DNA of 64,000 nucleotides from Bog-950 sp046329495 (GTDB lineage: Bacteria; Bacteroidota; Bacteroidia; Chitinophagales; LD1), in assembly GCA_046329495.1 (NCBI GenBank), contig JAXLUO010000004.1, forward strand, positions 124,001 to 188,000, given 5' to 3'. This document shows positions 34,859 to 44,568 of the stretch, in pieces. The notes under the pieces were generated by a model. It saw only the letters and a list, made by a program, of their open reading frames with translations. It made no database searches and was not told the DNA's origin. The number at the start of each line of letters is the position of its first letter. Within the stretch, counting starts at the first letter, position 1. A program made the position numbers and the translations under genes.

Positions 34859-35037
34859 GCCCTTACGACGTGTTGTTCCTCTTACAGTTCAAAAAATGTG
34901 GCCGGTGTGTGCAAACGGCCGGTTGACGTGGATAGAAGGGACGCGAATGATTAAGCGATATTCCCTGCTTCTCTTATTTTCGTCGCTCCAAATTTAGGAT
35001 AACAATATTAATAAGGAAATAAAGAGTTAAAAGCGAT

Positions 35038-37701
35038 ATGACCTCGGAGCAAATACGGAAGGCTTTTTTGGATTTTTTTGAGAGTAAAGGACATAAAATA
35101 GTGCCTTCGGCCCCCATTGTAGTTAAAAACGACCCAACGCTGATGTTCATCAACAGCGGTATGGCCCCGTTTAAAGATATCTTTCTGGGCAATCAACCCA
35201 TTAAATACCCGCGCGTAGCCGATACCCAAAAGTGCCTGCGTGTAAGCGGCAAACACAACGATTTGGAAGAAGTGGGCGTGGATACCTACCACCACACCAT
35301 GTTCGAAATGTTGGGCAACTGGAGCTTTGGCGATTACTTTAAAAAGGATGCCATTGCCTGGAGTTGGGAGTTGCTGACAGAGGTTTACAAACTGGAGAAA
35401 GACCGCTTGTATGTAACCGTGTTTGAAGGTGATGATAAGGAAGGCCTGGCATTTGACCAGGATAGCTGGGATTACTGGAAGGCACACATTGATGAAAACC
35501 GGATTATACGCGGTAACAAGAAGGACAACTTCTGGGAAATGGGCGATACCGGCCCCTGTGGCCCTTGTAGCGAAATACATATTGACCTACGACCAGATGA
35601 GGAACGAAAAGCAAAGGATGGCAAGTCATTGGTAAACACCGGCGACCCCCGCGTAATTGAAATTTGGAATAACGTGTTTATGGAGTTTGAACGCAAGGCC
35701 GATAAAAGCCTGGTGAAACTACCTAAGCAACACGTGGATACCGGCATGGGCTTTGAGCGCCTGTGTGTGGCCATCCAAAAGAAAACAAGCAACTACGATA
35801 CCGATGTGTTTCAGCCGATGATTCAGCAGTTGGCTAAAAAAGCTAAAGTAGTATACGGGGCTACTATGCCATCTGCCGACGAAACGGTTCGAATGTTCGA
35901 ACTTGTAGAGAGACCACAAATTGCTACTGATATTGCCTTACGTGTTATTGCAGATCATATTCGAGCAATTTCCTTTGCTATTTCTGATGGACAATTGCCT
36001 TCAAACACGGGAGCAGGATATGTTATTCGCCGGATTTTACGGAGAGCAGTTCGGTATGGATATTCTTTTTTAAAATTTGAATCTCCATTTATGTTTGAAT
36101 TGGTTCCGACTTTGGCAACACAGTTCGAATCTGTTTTTCCAGAACTTAAATCTCAGCAAGAGTTCGTGGCAAATGTAATTAGAGAAGAGGAGCAGGCTTT
36201 TTTAAGAACTTTGATGAATGGCGTTAAGCGTTTCAATTCTTTACATGAACAAATGCCGAAGTCAAATGGAACTATACCTGGGGATGTCGCATTTGAATTA
36301 TACGACACTTATGGTTTTCCTTTAGATCTTACAAAGCTGATGGCATCAGAATTTGGATGGCAAGTGGATGAAGCCGGTTTTAAGAAGGAAATGGCAGCTC
36401 AGAAAGACCGTGGTCGCAGTGCAGCCGCTACTGAACAAAGCGATTGGGTAAGCGTAAGCGATGATGTAAAGACTGACTTCATCGGTTACGATTACGATGA
36501 ATCGGATGCCCGCTTAGTGAAATACCGCGCCGTTAAGCAAAAGGACAAAGAACTGTTTCAGTTAGTATTGGATAAAACACCTTTTTATGCTGAAAGCGGT
36601 GGGCAGGTAGGCGATACAGGTTACCTTGATTTTGGTGGGGAGAAGGTGGAAGTGCTGGATACCAAAAAGGAGAACGACCTGATTGTGCATTGGGTGAAGA
36701 AATTACCCTCAAAACCGGATGCAGCGGTTCGTGCACATATCAACAGCAAACAACGCAACGACACCCGTAAGAACCACTCGGCTACGCATTTATTGCAAAG
36801 CGCCCTGCGCCAGGTGTTAGGCAACCACGTGCAGCAGAAAGGCTCGTTGGTAAATGCCGATTACCTGCGGTTCGACTTTAGCCATTTTGCAAAAATGACT
36901 GACGCGGAAATTGCAAAGGTGGAGCAGATTGTAAATGCCCGCATTATGCAAAACATTGCCCTTGATGAGCGCCGTAATGTGCCCATTAAGGATGCAGAAA
37001 AGCTGGGCGCTACCATGCTGTTTGGCGAGAAGTATGGCGAGTTTGTGCGCGTAATAACCTTTGATGAAAGCTTTAGCCGCGAGTTGTGCGGCGGTACCCA
37101 CGTTAAGAGCACCGGAGAGATCGGTCTGTTTAAGATTACTTCCGAGAGTTCAATTGCTTCGGGCGTGCGCCGTATTGAGGCCGTTACAGGTCCTAAGGCA
37201 CTTGAGTTTATTAATGCAAAACTGAACGACCTGGATGGCATAACAGAACTGTTTAAAGGGTCTAAAAATGTGGTGCAGAGCGTTAAGAGTTTGCAGGAAC
37301 AGGCGGCTCAATTACAAAAGGAGAACGAACAACTGCAGGACAAACTGTTGGCCGGCTTGGCTAAGCAATACTTGTTGGCTTTTGAAAAGCGCGGTTCGGT
37401 GAGTTTCCTGGCCGATAAAAACGTAGAAGTAACTTCTGCCGATGCTATGCGCAAGTTGGGCATACAATTGGTGAATGAAGTGAAGGACAACTTTGTAATA
37501 CTGCTTTCTACCAATGCGGGCGGCAAGCAGGTAGTGCACCTGCGTGTAGCGCTTTCGTTGGGCGTTAAAGCGGGCGACTTGATAAAAGAACTATCTACCA
37601 GTATTAAAGGTGGTGGCCCTGCTGATTTTGTACAGGCCAGCGCACCGGATGTAAAGGCGGTGGAGGAGTTAATTGAGAAATTGAAAGAGCGGTTTAAGTA
37701 G
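35038..37701 (+). CDS. alaS: Alanyl-tRNA synthetase
   Basis: This 887-residue enzyme has a class II catalytic core at the start. The editing domain carries zinc ligands His580 and His584 (HSATH), Cys684 and His688 (CGGTH). The C-terminal DHHA1 region comes last. It attaches alanine to tRNA-Ala and hydrolyses mischarged Ser/Gly-tRNA. Bases ~35890-36375 differ in composition from the rest: I count about 39% G+C in 35941-36240 against about 48% in 35641-35880. Arg AGA, Ser TCT and Gly GGA are frequent in the patch. The frame stays open, so the enzyme is intact. See findings. Confidence 0.95.
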   Translation: MTSEQIRKAFLDFFESKGHKIVPSAPIVVKNDPTLMFINSGMAPFKDIFLGNQPIKYPRVADTQKCLRVSGKHNDLEEVGVDTYHHTMFEMLGNWSFGDYFKKDAIAWSWELLTEVYKLEKDRLYVTVFEGDDKEGLAFDQDSWDYWKAHIDENRIIRGNKKDNFWEMGDTGPCGPCSEIHIDLRPDEERKAKDGKSLVNTGDPRVIEIWNNVFMEFERKADKSLVKLPKQHVDTGMGFERLCVAIQKKTSNYDTDVFQPMIQQLAKKAKVVYGATMPSADETVRMFELVERPQIATDIALRVIADHIRAISFAISDGQLPSNTGAGYVIRRILRRAVRYGYSFLKFESPFMFELVPTLATQFESVFPELKSQQEFVANVIREEEQAFLRTLMNGVKRFNSLHEQMPKSNGTIPGDVAFELYDTYGFPLDLTKLMASEFGWQVDEAGFKKEMAAQKDRGRSAAATEQSDWVSVSDDVKTDFIGYDYDESDARLVKYRAVKQKDKELFQLVLDKTPFYAESGGQVGDTGYLDFGGEKVEVLDTKKENDLIVHWVKKLPSKPDAAVRAHINSKQRNDTRKNHSATHLLQSALRQVLGNHVQQKGSLVNADYLRFDFSHFAKMTDAEIAKVEQIVNARIMQNIALDERRNVPIKDAEKLGATMLFGEKYGEFVRVITFDESFSRELCGGTHVKSTGEIGLFKITSESSIASGVRRIEAVTGPKALEFINAKLNDLDGITELFKGSKNVVQSVKSLQEQAAQLQKENEQLQDKLLAGLAKQYLLAFEKRGSVSFLADKNVEVTSADAMRKLGIQLVNEVKDNFVILLSTNAGGKQVVHLRVALSLGVKAGDLIKELSTSIKGGGPADFVQASAPDVKAVEELIEKLKERFK

Positions 37702-37722
37702 TGTATCTGTAATTTTATTGCA

Positions 37723-37959
37723 TTGAATATTCGAGAGCAAATAGGCAAACTTACCACGGAAGAACAGATTCTGTTGATACAAGATGTTTGGGATAACCTG
37801 GAACCGGAAAATAAGGTTATTTTAAGTGAAGAAAAGAAACAGTTTTTGGATTGGCAGTTAGCCGCAATCGAAGAAGGAAGTGCAAGATTTGTGACTGTTA
37901 CAGAGATTAAGCTGAAGTTTAATCAGTTGAAAAGAATTAAAGACAATAATGGAAAGTAA
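37723..37959 (+). CDS. Lone addiction-module component (TIGR02574-like)
   Basis: This 78-residue protein uses a TTG start. The pattern LTTEEQILLIQDVWDNLEPE...LSEEKKQFLDWQLAAIEEG fits the small 'putative addiction module component' family, which usually precedes a RelE/ParE-type toxin. No toxin gene follows; instead the frame overlaps the gatB start by 11 bases. It begins 21 bases after the alaS stop. The antitoxin may be an orphan or may have become part of the alaS-gatB transcript. The TTG start is the only one giving the family's N-terminus. Confidence 0.6.
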   Translation: MNIREQIGKLTTEEQILLIQDVWDNLEPENKVILSEEKKQFLDWQLAAIEEGSARFVTVTEIKLKFNQLKRIKDNNGK

Positions 37960-39400
37960 ATACGATAAATACGAAGTAATTGTAGGGTTGGAAGTACACG
38001 CGCAACTCTCTACCCATAGCAAAATGTATTGCAGCGATTCGGCCGAGTTTGGTGCCGCTCCCAATACACAGGTTAGTCCGCTTTCGTTAGGCCATCCCGG
38101 CACGTTACCTATGGTAAACGAAACAGCGGTAGAGTATGCCGTTAAAATTGGTTTGGCTACGCATAGCGATATCCGCCACGAAAACCAGTTTGCACGTAAA
38201 AACTACTTCTATGCCGACTTGCCGAAAGGTTACCAGATAACCCAGGATAAAACGCCCATCTGCACTAATGGTGTAATAGAGTTTGACCTGAATGGAGAAA
38301 AAAAGAAAGTGCGTTTAACGCGCATACACATGGAAGAGGATGCCGGTAAATCAACCCACGATATTGACCCATACTTTACCCTGGTTGACTTAAACCGTGC
38401 CGGTGTGCCGCTTATTGAAATTGTAAGTGAACCGGACATCCGCAGTGGTGATGAAGCTATGGCCTATCTGGCCGAAGTGCGTAAACTGGTGCGTTACCTG
38501 GATATCTGCGATGGTAACATGGAAGAAGGCAGCATGCGTTGCGATGCAAACATCTCGGTGCGTATTAAAGGCACTACCGAATATAACCCGCGCAGCGAGG
38601 TGAAGAACATGAACAGTATGCGTAACGTAAAGCGCGCTATTGAATACGAGTTCATCCGTCAGATTGATGCACTGGAAGCAGGAGAGAAGCTTACCCAGGA
38701 AACACGTGGTTTTGATGCAGTAAAAGGCATAACACTAACACAGCGTAGCAAGGAACATGCGCACGATTATCGCTATTTCCCTGAACCGGATTTACCACCA
38801 GTGGTGCTGACAGATGAGTATATAGCTGCAGTTAAAAAGCAGATGCCTAAGCTTTCGGCCGAGTTGAAGGAAGAATACATGAGCAAATACGGCCTGCCCG
38901 AATACGATGCACGCTTACTGAGTGATGATAAGTTTACAGCTGAGTATTACAACGCCATGATTGCCGGCACCAAAAACTACAAAGCCGCAGCCAACTGGAT
39001 GCTGGGTCCGGTTAAGAGCTATATGAACGAAAACGGGTTGGAGATACAACAGTTTAAAGTTAGCGCTGATAAATTGGTAGCTTTGATCGCCTTGATTGAT
39101 GAAGGCAAAACAAACTTCTCGGTAGCTTCCACTAAAATCTTCCCGGTATTGGTTGAACAGCCCGATAAAGCCCCACTGAAAATTGCAGAAGAGTTAAACC
39201 TGTTGCAAAGCAGCGATGAAGGCTTAATTAAGGGACTGGTAGAAGAGGTAATTGCTAAATATCCCGAAAAAGTGGCGGAGTATAAAGGTGGCAAGAAAGG
39301 TTTGCTGGGTATGTTCGTTGGTGAAGTAATGAAAGCCAGCAAAGGAAAGGCCGATCCTAAATTAGCCAACAAACTGATGGCAGAGTATCTGGAGAAATAA
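37949..39400 (+). CDS. gatB: Asp/Glu-tRNA(Asn/Gln) amidotransferase subunit B
   Basis: This 483-residue GatB is complete. It has the N-terminal EVIVGLEVHAQLSTHSKMYCSD, the core MEEGSMRCDANISVR and a C-terminal YqeY-like helical domain. With GatA and GatC it converts Glu-tRNA(Gln), and in many species Asp-tRNA(Asn), to the amide forms. gatA and gatC are not in the window, which is common since the genes are often scattered. It overlaps the addiction-module gene upstream. Confidence 0.93.
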   Translation: MESKYDKYEVIVGLEVHAQLSTHSKMYCSDSAEFGAAPNTQVSPLSLGHPGTLPMVNETAVEYAVKIGLATHSDIRHENQFARKNYFYADLPKGYQITQDKTPICTNGVIEFDLNGEKKKVRLTRIHMEEDAGKSTHDIDPYFTLVDLNRAGVPLIEIVSEPDIRSGDEAMAYLAEVRKLVRYLDICDGNMEEGSMRCDANISVRIKGTTEYNPRSEVKNMNSMRNVKRAIEYEFIRQIDALEAGEKLTQETRGFDAVKGITLTQRSKEHAHDYRYFPEPDLPPVVLTDEYIAAVKKQMPKLSAELKEEYMSKYGLPEYDARLLSDDKFTAEYYNAMIAGTKNYKAAANWMLGPVKSYMNENGLEIQQFKVSADKLVALIALIDEGKTNFSVASTKIFPVLVEQPDKAPLKIAEELNLLQSSDEGLIKGLVEEVIAKYPEKVAEYKGGKKGLLGMFVGEVMKASKGKADPKLANKLMAEYLEK

Positions 39401-39437
39401 ACGAATTGAATATAACGGGCCGAAAGGCTAATTTTAA

Positions 39438-40589
39438 ATGGTGATGAAAAAAGTATTTTCTATTCTGCTGCTGGTGTTGGTGTTTACCGCATGTAACCGT
39501 GCAGGCTCTAACGATAAGTATACTATTAACGGTACGGTTAAGAACTACGGTAATAAGCGCGTAACGCTCGAAAAGCTGTCTTTACAAAACTTTACCCTTA
39601 TCGATTCAGCTTCGGTAGATGACAAGGGTGCCTTTAAGATGGAAGGCGTAGGAGAGAAGGGGTTTTACCGTATTAAACTGGATGAACAGATTTTCTGGTT
39701 GTTTTTGCTTGAGCCAACAACCTACAAGGTAGATATAGACCTGATGAGTGCTGATGCGTTTAAAATCAGCGGATCTGCCGAAAACGATGAGTTTCAAACA
39801 GCCATTAAGAAAACCAATAACGCACAGCGCGAAATGAACCTGCTGCGTAATAACTACTTTGCCTACCAGCAAATGCATGTTAGTGCCGATAGCATGAACA
39901 TGATTGCGAACAACCTGAATGCTGCCGGCGCTAAATTGGAAAGCATGTTGCTGGATGGTGCTAAGAATGCTAAAAGCCCTTTGGTAGCCTTGTTTTATGT
40001 AACCAACCTGCCCCTGGATAAATACCTGAAAGAAAATATGGCTGTTGCCGATCGTTTGGATAAAGAGATTCCCAATTCCAGTTATACCAAAGATTTCCGC
40101 GCAATGGTGAATCAGGTTAGCGAGCAAATGAAACAGCAGGAAATGGCACAACAGGCTGCTAATGATGTACAAGTGGGTAAACCTGCACCGGAAATTGATC
40201 TCAAAAATCCGCAGGGTAAAAACATAAAGCTTAGCTCGTTAAAGGGCAAGGTAGTGTTAATCGACTTCTGGGCATCGTGGTGCGGCCCTTGCCGTGCCGA
40301 AATGCCGAATGTGGTAGCTGCTTACAACAAATACAAGAGCAAAGGATTTACCATCTATAGCGTATCGCTTGATAAAGATGCCGACGCCTGGACCAACTCT
40401 ATCTCCAAATTAGGAATGGTTTGGGAGAATCACGTAAGCGATTTAAAATGGTGGAAGTGTGAAGCTGCTGTGCGTTATGGCGTAAATGGTATTCCTGCAA
40501 CCTTCCTGCTCGATAAATCAGGTACAATTGTAGCAACCAACCTTCGCGGCGCTGCACTGGAGGCTAAGTTACAGGAACTGCTTAAATAG
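39438..40589 (+). CDS. TlpA-like thioredoxin lipoprotein with DUF4369-type N-domain
   Basis: This 383-residue lipoprotein (lipobox VFTAC) has an N-terminal DUF4369-like beta domain (YTINGTVKNYGNKRVTLEKL), a helical linker and a TlpA/ResA thioredoxin domain. The active site is Cys282-Gly-Pro-Cys285 in FWASWCGPCRAEMP. It is envelope-facing and probably reduces disulfides, for example in cytochrome c maturation or stress defence. The start may be the ATG at 39438 or the one at 39444 (MKKVFS). It is the last gene of the alaS-gatB run, which it may share. Confidence 0.85.
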   Translation: MVMKKVFSILLLVLVFTACNRAGSNDKYTINGTVKNYGNKRVTLEKLSLQNFTLIDSASVDDKGAFKMEGVGEKGFYRIKLDEQIFWLFLLEPTTYKVDIDLMSADAFKISGSAENDEFQTAIKKTNNAQREMNLLRNNYFAYQQMHVSADSMNMIANNLNAAGAKLESMLLDGAKNAKSPLVALFYVTNLPLDKYLKENMAVADRLDKEIPNSSYTKDFRAMVNQVSEQMKQQEMAQQAANDVQVGKPAPEIDLKNPQGKNIKLSSLKGKVVLIDFWASWCGPCRAEMPNVVAAYNKYKSKGFTIYSVSLDKDADAWTNSISKLGMVWENHVSDLKWWKCEAAVRYGVNGIPATFLLDKSGTIVATNLRGAALEAKLQELLK

Positions 40590-40743
40590 TATGAGTTATT
40601 ACATTTAAGTTAGTTTTTCAACAATGCTGAAATTGTTGACTTACAAGGCTTTGAATTCTCCTTAATAAGCCTAATATTAGCCAAAGGTTATGAACGGCAC
40701 ATTCATAGCCAGGTCCCTTTACACATTAAACAACCCAACTTAA

Positions 40744-41154
40744 ATGAAACATGCATTACTTGTGTTGCTTTGTAGTTTGGCTCTATTAAGCGCACGCGCC
40801 GCCGACGATTGGAAGGTTTATTACCAAAACGCAGGCATTACCATTTCATACCGTTATGCGGACTGTAACGATGCTGCTAACGGTATACAACAACAAAAGG
40901 TTTTCCTAAAGTTTACATCGGTTGCGGCGCAGGACGTAAAGATTACGTTCGACCGTAAGCTGCAGTATGAAGGGCAGGCTATCTCCTCGGGCGATCATGC
41001 TTACGAGGTTGTGCTAAAAGCCGGAGAAACCCGCGAAGGCAACTGCGAAACCCGCGATAAAGCTTTTTACATTTTCAGCAAGCAACTGAACACCGAAGGA
41101 AGCGTGTTGAAGACGTTTATTTTATCAAGCATTAATGTTAAACCCATAAACTAA
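40744..41154 (+). CDS. Small secreted protein upstream of the CHU_C adhesin
   Basis: This 136-residue protein has a signal peptide (to LLSARA) and then a beta-sandwich-like body (WKVYYQNAGITISYRYADCND). No family is recognised. It ends 6 bases before the large gliding-type protein gene, so both are likely made together. It could assist secretion or surface attachment of that protein, an idea based only on position. Confidence 0.7.
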   Translation: MKHALLVLLCSLALLSARAADDWKVYYQNAGITISYRYADCNDAANGIQQQKVFLKFTSVAAQDVKITFDRKLQYEGQAISSGDHAYEVVLKAGETREGNCETRDKAFYIFSKQLNTEGSVLKTFILSSINVKPIN

Positions 41155-41160
41155 AGCAAC

Positions 41161-44100
41161 ATGAAAAAACTACTATTTTTTGCGGTTGCTTTAAGCCTAC
41201 ATACATCACGTATCTCGGCTCAGGGCTGTACCGTTGATGGCTCCGCAACTGTGGATACTATCGTTTGCGGCCAAAGTGTGCTGCTTTCTGCATTCGGACA
41301 GGGGCAGGGTGTAGCCGTGTTAAGCGAAAACTTTAACAACGGTGCTTTTGGTCCGGGCTGGAGTGCTACTACGCAAGCCATGTGGAACAATCCCTGCAGC
41401 CCTAATGGTGTTGATGGTACAACGCACATCTGGCTGGGTAACTCTTCGCCGGTACCCCGTGCCTTAACTACTGCTGCATTTAATTTAAGCAACTGTGCCA
41501 ATGCGGGTGTAACTATCTGTTTTGATATGTTGTTTGCCGAGCAGGGAAATTCAGCCCCCTGCGAAGGACCGGACGAACCTGATGAAGGTGTGTATTTGCA
41601 GTATAGCACCGATAACGGTGCCACCTGGAATACCATTCATTACTTCGACCCCAACGGCGGAAGCGACCCCCAGTTTATCAACTGGAACAACTGGTGTTTT
41701 CAGGTACCACCTGCGGCCCTTATTAATGGCGTAAAATTCCGCTGGTTTCAGGACAATGACTCCGGCGCCGATTACGACCACTGGGGCATTGATAATGTAG
41801 TTATTTACTGCAACGACCCAAGCTATAACATTGTTTGGCAGCACGATGGTTACAACTTAGGGCCAACAGGCGGTACCGATCCTACACCTGTTACCCCAAC
41901 AACCACAACTACCTATGCGGTGGTTATGACCAACGGCACGGTAACCTGCACCGATTCGGTTACCATTGTAGTGCGCAACCCTACCGTTATAGTAAATGCC
42001 GGCGCTGATACCAGTGTATGTAATGGCACCTGCGCCCAGTTACATGCTACCGCCAAAGTGCTGGTAAGCCCTGCTAAAGTTGTAACATACAGCAACAACG
42101 AGTTAACACAGATTGCAACAGGCTTTGGCCAGGTAAGCAATATCGGCATAAACGTTACCGGGCTTAACATGTCAACTGTGTTGCCTAACAGCATTACGCA
42201 GATATGTGTAAACAATATCTTTTTCTTCGGCTTTGGCGGATTTCCTCCGGCACAGGTGGATATAGGTGATTTGATACTTTCGGTTACCTGTCCAAGCGGA
42301 CAAACCATTACGCTGGTGCCTGCCAACGTAACAACCGGCGGCAGCAACCCTTTAACCGGTGGTTATACCAATACTTGCTTTGTACCGGTGGGCGGTACCA
42401 ATATAGCCTCAGGCACTGCACCATATTCCGGTAGCTATACACCTAACCAGCCTTTCAACAACCTGTCAGGTTGCACCGGCAACGGCGTATGGACGTTTAA
42501 TGTGCAGATGAACTCCACCTTCGGTTTTGGTAGCGGTACGTTTAGCGGCTGGAATATAACCTTCGATGATCCGGAGATCAGCTACCAGGGTAACTTTGCC
42601 TGGAGCCCTACTACTAATATGACCGGTAGCAACACCTTGAACCCAACTGTGTGCCCTCCGCCAACGGCGTATACATTAACGGTTAGCGATACAGCAGGCT
42701 GTGTTAGCCAAAGCGATGTGGTGAATGTAACTACGCATAGCTGCTGCCAGTTTGGTATCGGCGCCACAGTTACGCAGCCTGCCTGTGCGCAAAACAACGG
42801 TAGCATCAGTATCAGCGTATCGCCGGCAGGTAATTACACCTACAACTGGAACGATGGTAATACCAGCGCAAGTCGCAATAACCTTGCTGCCGGTGTTTAC
42901 CATGTAACGGTACACGATGTAACCAACAACTGTAGTAACGATACGGTGATTACCCTTAACTCTAACAGCACTTTAAAACTGGATAGCAGCAACGTAGTGA
43001 ACCCCACCTGCGGATTAAGCAACGGCGCTATTACCCTTACGCTTAGCGGAGGTACAGCCCCTTATACCTTATCGGTTGATACCGGAGCAGGTGCTGTTAG
43101 CGTGCCCGTAAGTGGTACAACAGCCACTTTGCCTAACCTGCCGGGCGAAACCTACAACTTCGTAGTTACCGATAATGCAGGTTGTCAGGCTACCCTACAG
43201 GTGGTTCTTATTACCGGTGGAAACTGCTGTAATCTGGCTGCTACTGCAAGTTTGGTGCAACCCGGTTGCGGACAAACCACAGGTAGCGCTACCATCAATA
43301 TTACCTCCGCCGGCACCGCGCCTTATACTTATTCGCTTGATGGCGGCAATTTCGGATCTGTCAATTCCTTCAGTCCGTTAAACCCCGGTAACCACAGCGT
43401 AATTGTACAGGATGCCGGTGGTTGCCGCGATACCGTTACGTTCAATATTCAAAATGGCAATGCGGGCTTAAGCGCTACCGTAACCACCGTGGCAGCCACT
43501 TGTACCGGTTTAAATAACGGACAGGCAACGGTTACACCTAATAATGGTGTGGCACCGTTCGCATACAGTTGGAATACCGGCGGCACTTCTGCAAGTATCA
43601 GCAGCTTAGCACCGGGCACGTATACGGTTACTGTTACTGACGTGCATCAATGCACGGGTTCGGCAAGTGGCACGGTTACAGAAGCAAGTCCGCTTACAGT
43701 TGATTTAGGCCCTGATGCAGGTGGTTGCGAGGGAACAACTATTACTTTAAATGCACCTGCGGGTTATACTGATTACCTGTGGAATACCGGGGCCTCTACG
43801 CAAAGCATAACAACACAAACCGGTGGCTTATACTCCATAATTGTGCATAATACTGCAGGCTGCGCTGCTTACGATACCGTATTAGTGACAGTTTATCCAA
43901 ATCCGGGTGTAAGTCTTGGCGCCGATGTAACTGCTTACCAGGGCACCGAAGTGAACTTAAGTGCGGTAGTAACAGGCAATACAGGTGGCACCTATAATTG
44001 GCAACCTGATACCCTGTTAAGCTGTAACAATTGCCCGAACCCGGTGGCGCAGGCCCGCGATACCATTCAGTATACTGTTTACTATGTGGATGCCCACGGA

Positions 44101-44415
44101 TGCCCCGCCAGCGATACCATTGTAATTAATGTGTTGCCTGTAACGCAGATTGTATGGCCTAATGCCTTTACACCGAACGGCGACGGACACAACGATTTCT
44201 TTGGCCCAGTAGGCAGCAGCATTAAAACTATTAGCCTAAAGATTATTGACCGATGGGGCGCAGTGGTGTTTGAAAACAATGGCACCAACCAACCTTGGGA
44301 TGGCACCTTTAAAGGACAACCGCAACCAAGCGGCACATACTTATACGTAGGGCAGGTAACCCTTTTAAACGACGAGAAACATACGTTTAAAGGAAGCTTT
44401 ACTTTGTTGCGCTAA
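41161..44415 (+). CDS. Large T9SS type B (CHU_C) surface protein with SprB-like repeats
   Basis: This 1084-residue protein has a signal peptide and an N-terminal beta-sandwich ending DHWGIDNVVIY (residues ~50-220). A proprotein-convertase-P-like segment covers ~370-470. Three to four SprB-like repeats occupy ~534-843, with text of the type PACAQNNGSISISV and GVYHVTVHD. The gliding-motility-associated C-terminal domain starts near residue 998 (WPNAFTPNGDGHNDFF). That domain sends proteins out by T9SS and often leaves them on the surface as adhesins. A strong terminator follows at 44441. Confidence 0.88.
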   Translation: MKKLLFFAVALSLHTSRISAQGCTVDGSATVDTIVCGQSVLLSAFGQGQGVAVLSENFNNGAFGPGWSATTQAMWNNPCSPNGVDGTTHIWLGNSSPVPRALTTAAFNLSNCANAGVTICFDMLFAEQGNSAPCEGPDEPDEGVYLQYSTDNGATWNTIHYFDPNGGSDPQFINWNNWCFQVPPAALINGVKFRWFQDNDSGADYDHWGIDNVVIYCNDPSYNIVWQHDGYNLGPTGGTDPTPVTPTTTTTYAVVMTNGTVTCTDSVTIVVRNPTVIVNAGADTSVCNGTCAQLHATAKVLVSPAKVVTYSNNELTQIATGFGQVSNIGINVTGLNMSTVLPNSITQICVNNIFFFGFGGFPPAQVDIGDLILSVTCPSGQTITLVPANVTTGGSNPLTGGYTNTCFVPVGGTNIASGTAPYSGSYTPNQPFNNLSGCTGNGVWTFNVQMNSTFGFGSGTFSGWNITFDDPEISYQGNFAWSPTTNMTGSNTLNPTVCPPPTAYTLTVSDTAGCVSQSDVVNVTTHSCCQFGIGATVTQPACAQNNGSISISVSPAGNYTYNWNDGNTSASRNNLAAGVYHVTVHDVTNNCSNDTVITLNSNSTLKLDSSNVVNPTCGLSNGAITLTLSGGTAPYTLSVDTGAGAVSVPVSGTTATLPNLPGETYNFVVTDNAGCQATLQVVLITGGNCCNLAATASLVQPGCGQTTGSATINITSAGTAPYTYSLDGGNFGSVNSFSPLNPGNHSVIVQDAGGCRDTVTFNIQNGNAGLSATVTTVAATCTGLNNGQATVTPNNGVAPFAYSWNTGGTSASISSLAPGTYTVTVTDVHQCTGSASGTVTEASPLTVDLGPDAGGCEGTTITLNAPAGYTDYLWNTGASTQSITTQTGGLYSIIVHNTAGCAAYDTVLVTVYPNPGVSLGADVTAYQGTEVNLSAVVTGNTGGTYNWQPDTLLSCNNCPNPVAQARDTIQYTVYYVDAHGCPASDTIVINVLPVTQIVWPNAFTPNGDGHNDFFGPVGSSIKTISLKIIDRWGAVVFENNGTNQPWDGTFKGQPQPSGTYLYVGQVTLLNDEKHTFKGSFTLLR

Positions 44416-44440
44416 GCACATCATACTTTAGTTAAATTAT

Positions 44441-44475
44441 AAAGCGACCTTTTTACCAAGGTCGCTTTTTTTTTG
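44441..44475 (+). terminator. Strong terminator after the CHU_C protein gene
   Basis: The stem AAAGCGACC (44441-44449) pairs with GGTCGCTTT (from 44460), followed by a long T run to 44474. It lies 26 bases after the stop codon. Confidence 0.85.
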
Positions 44476-44568
44476 TGCTTTAGAGTTGTTGTGCAGTATG
44501 ATGATCGGCCGAGCGCACTGCTTACGTTTATTTCATAAGCGCCTTAACTAATCAGCTTTGAAAGGCTT

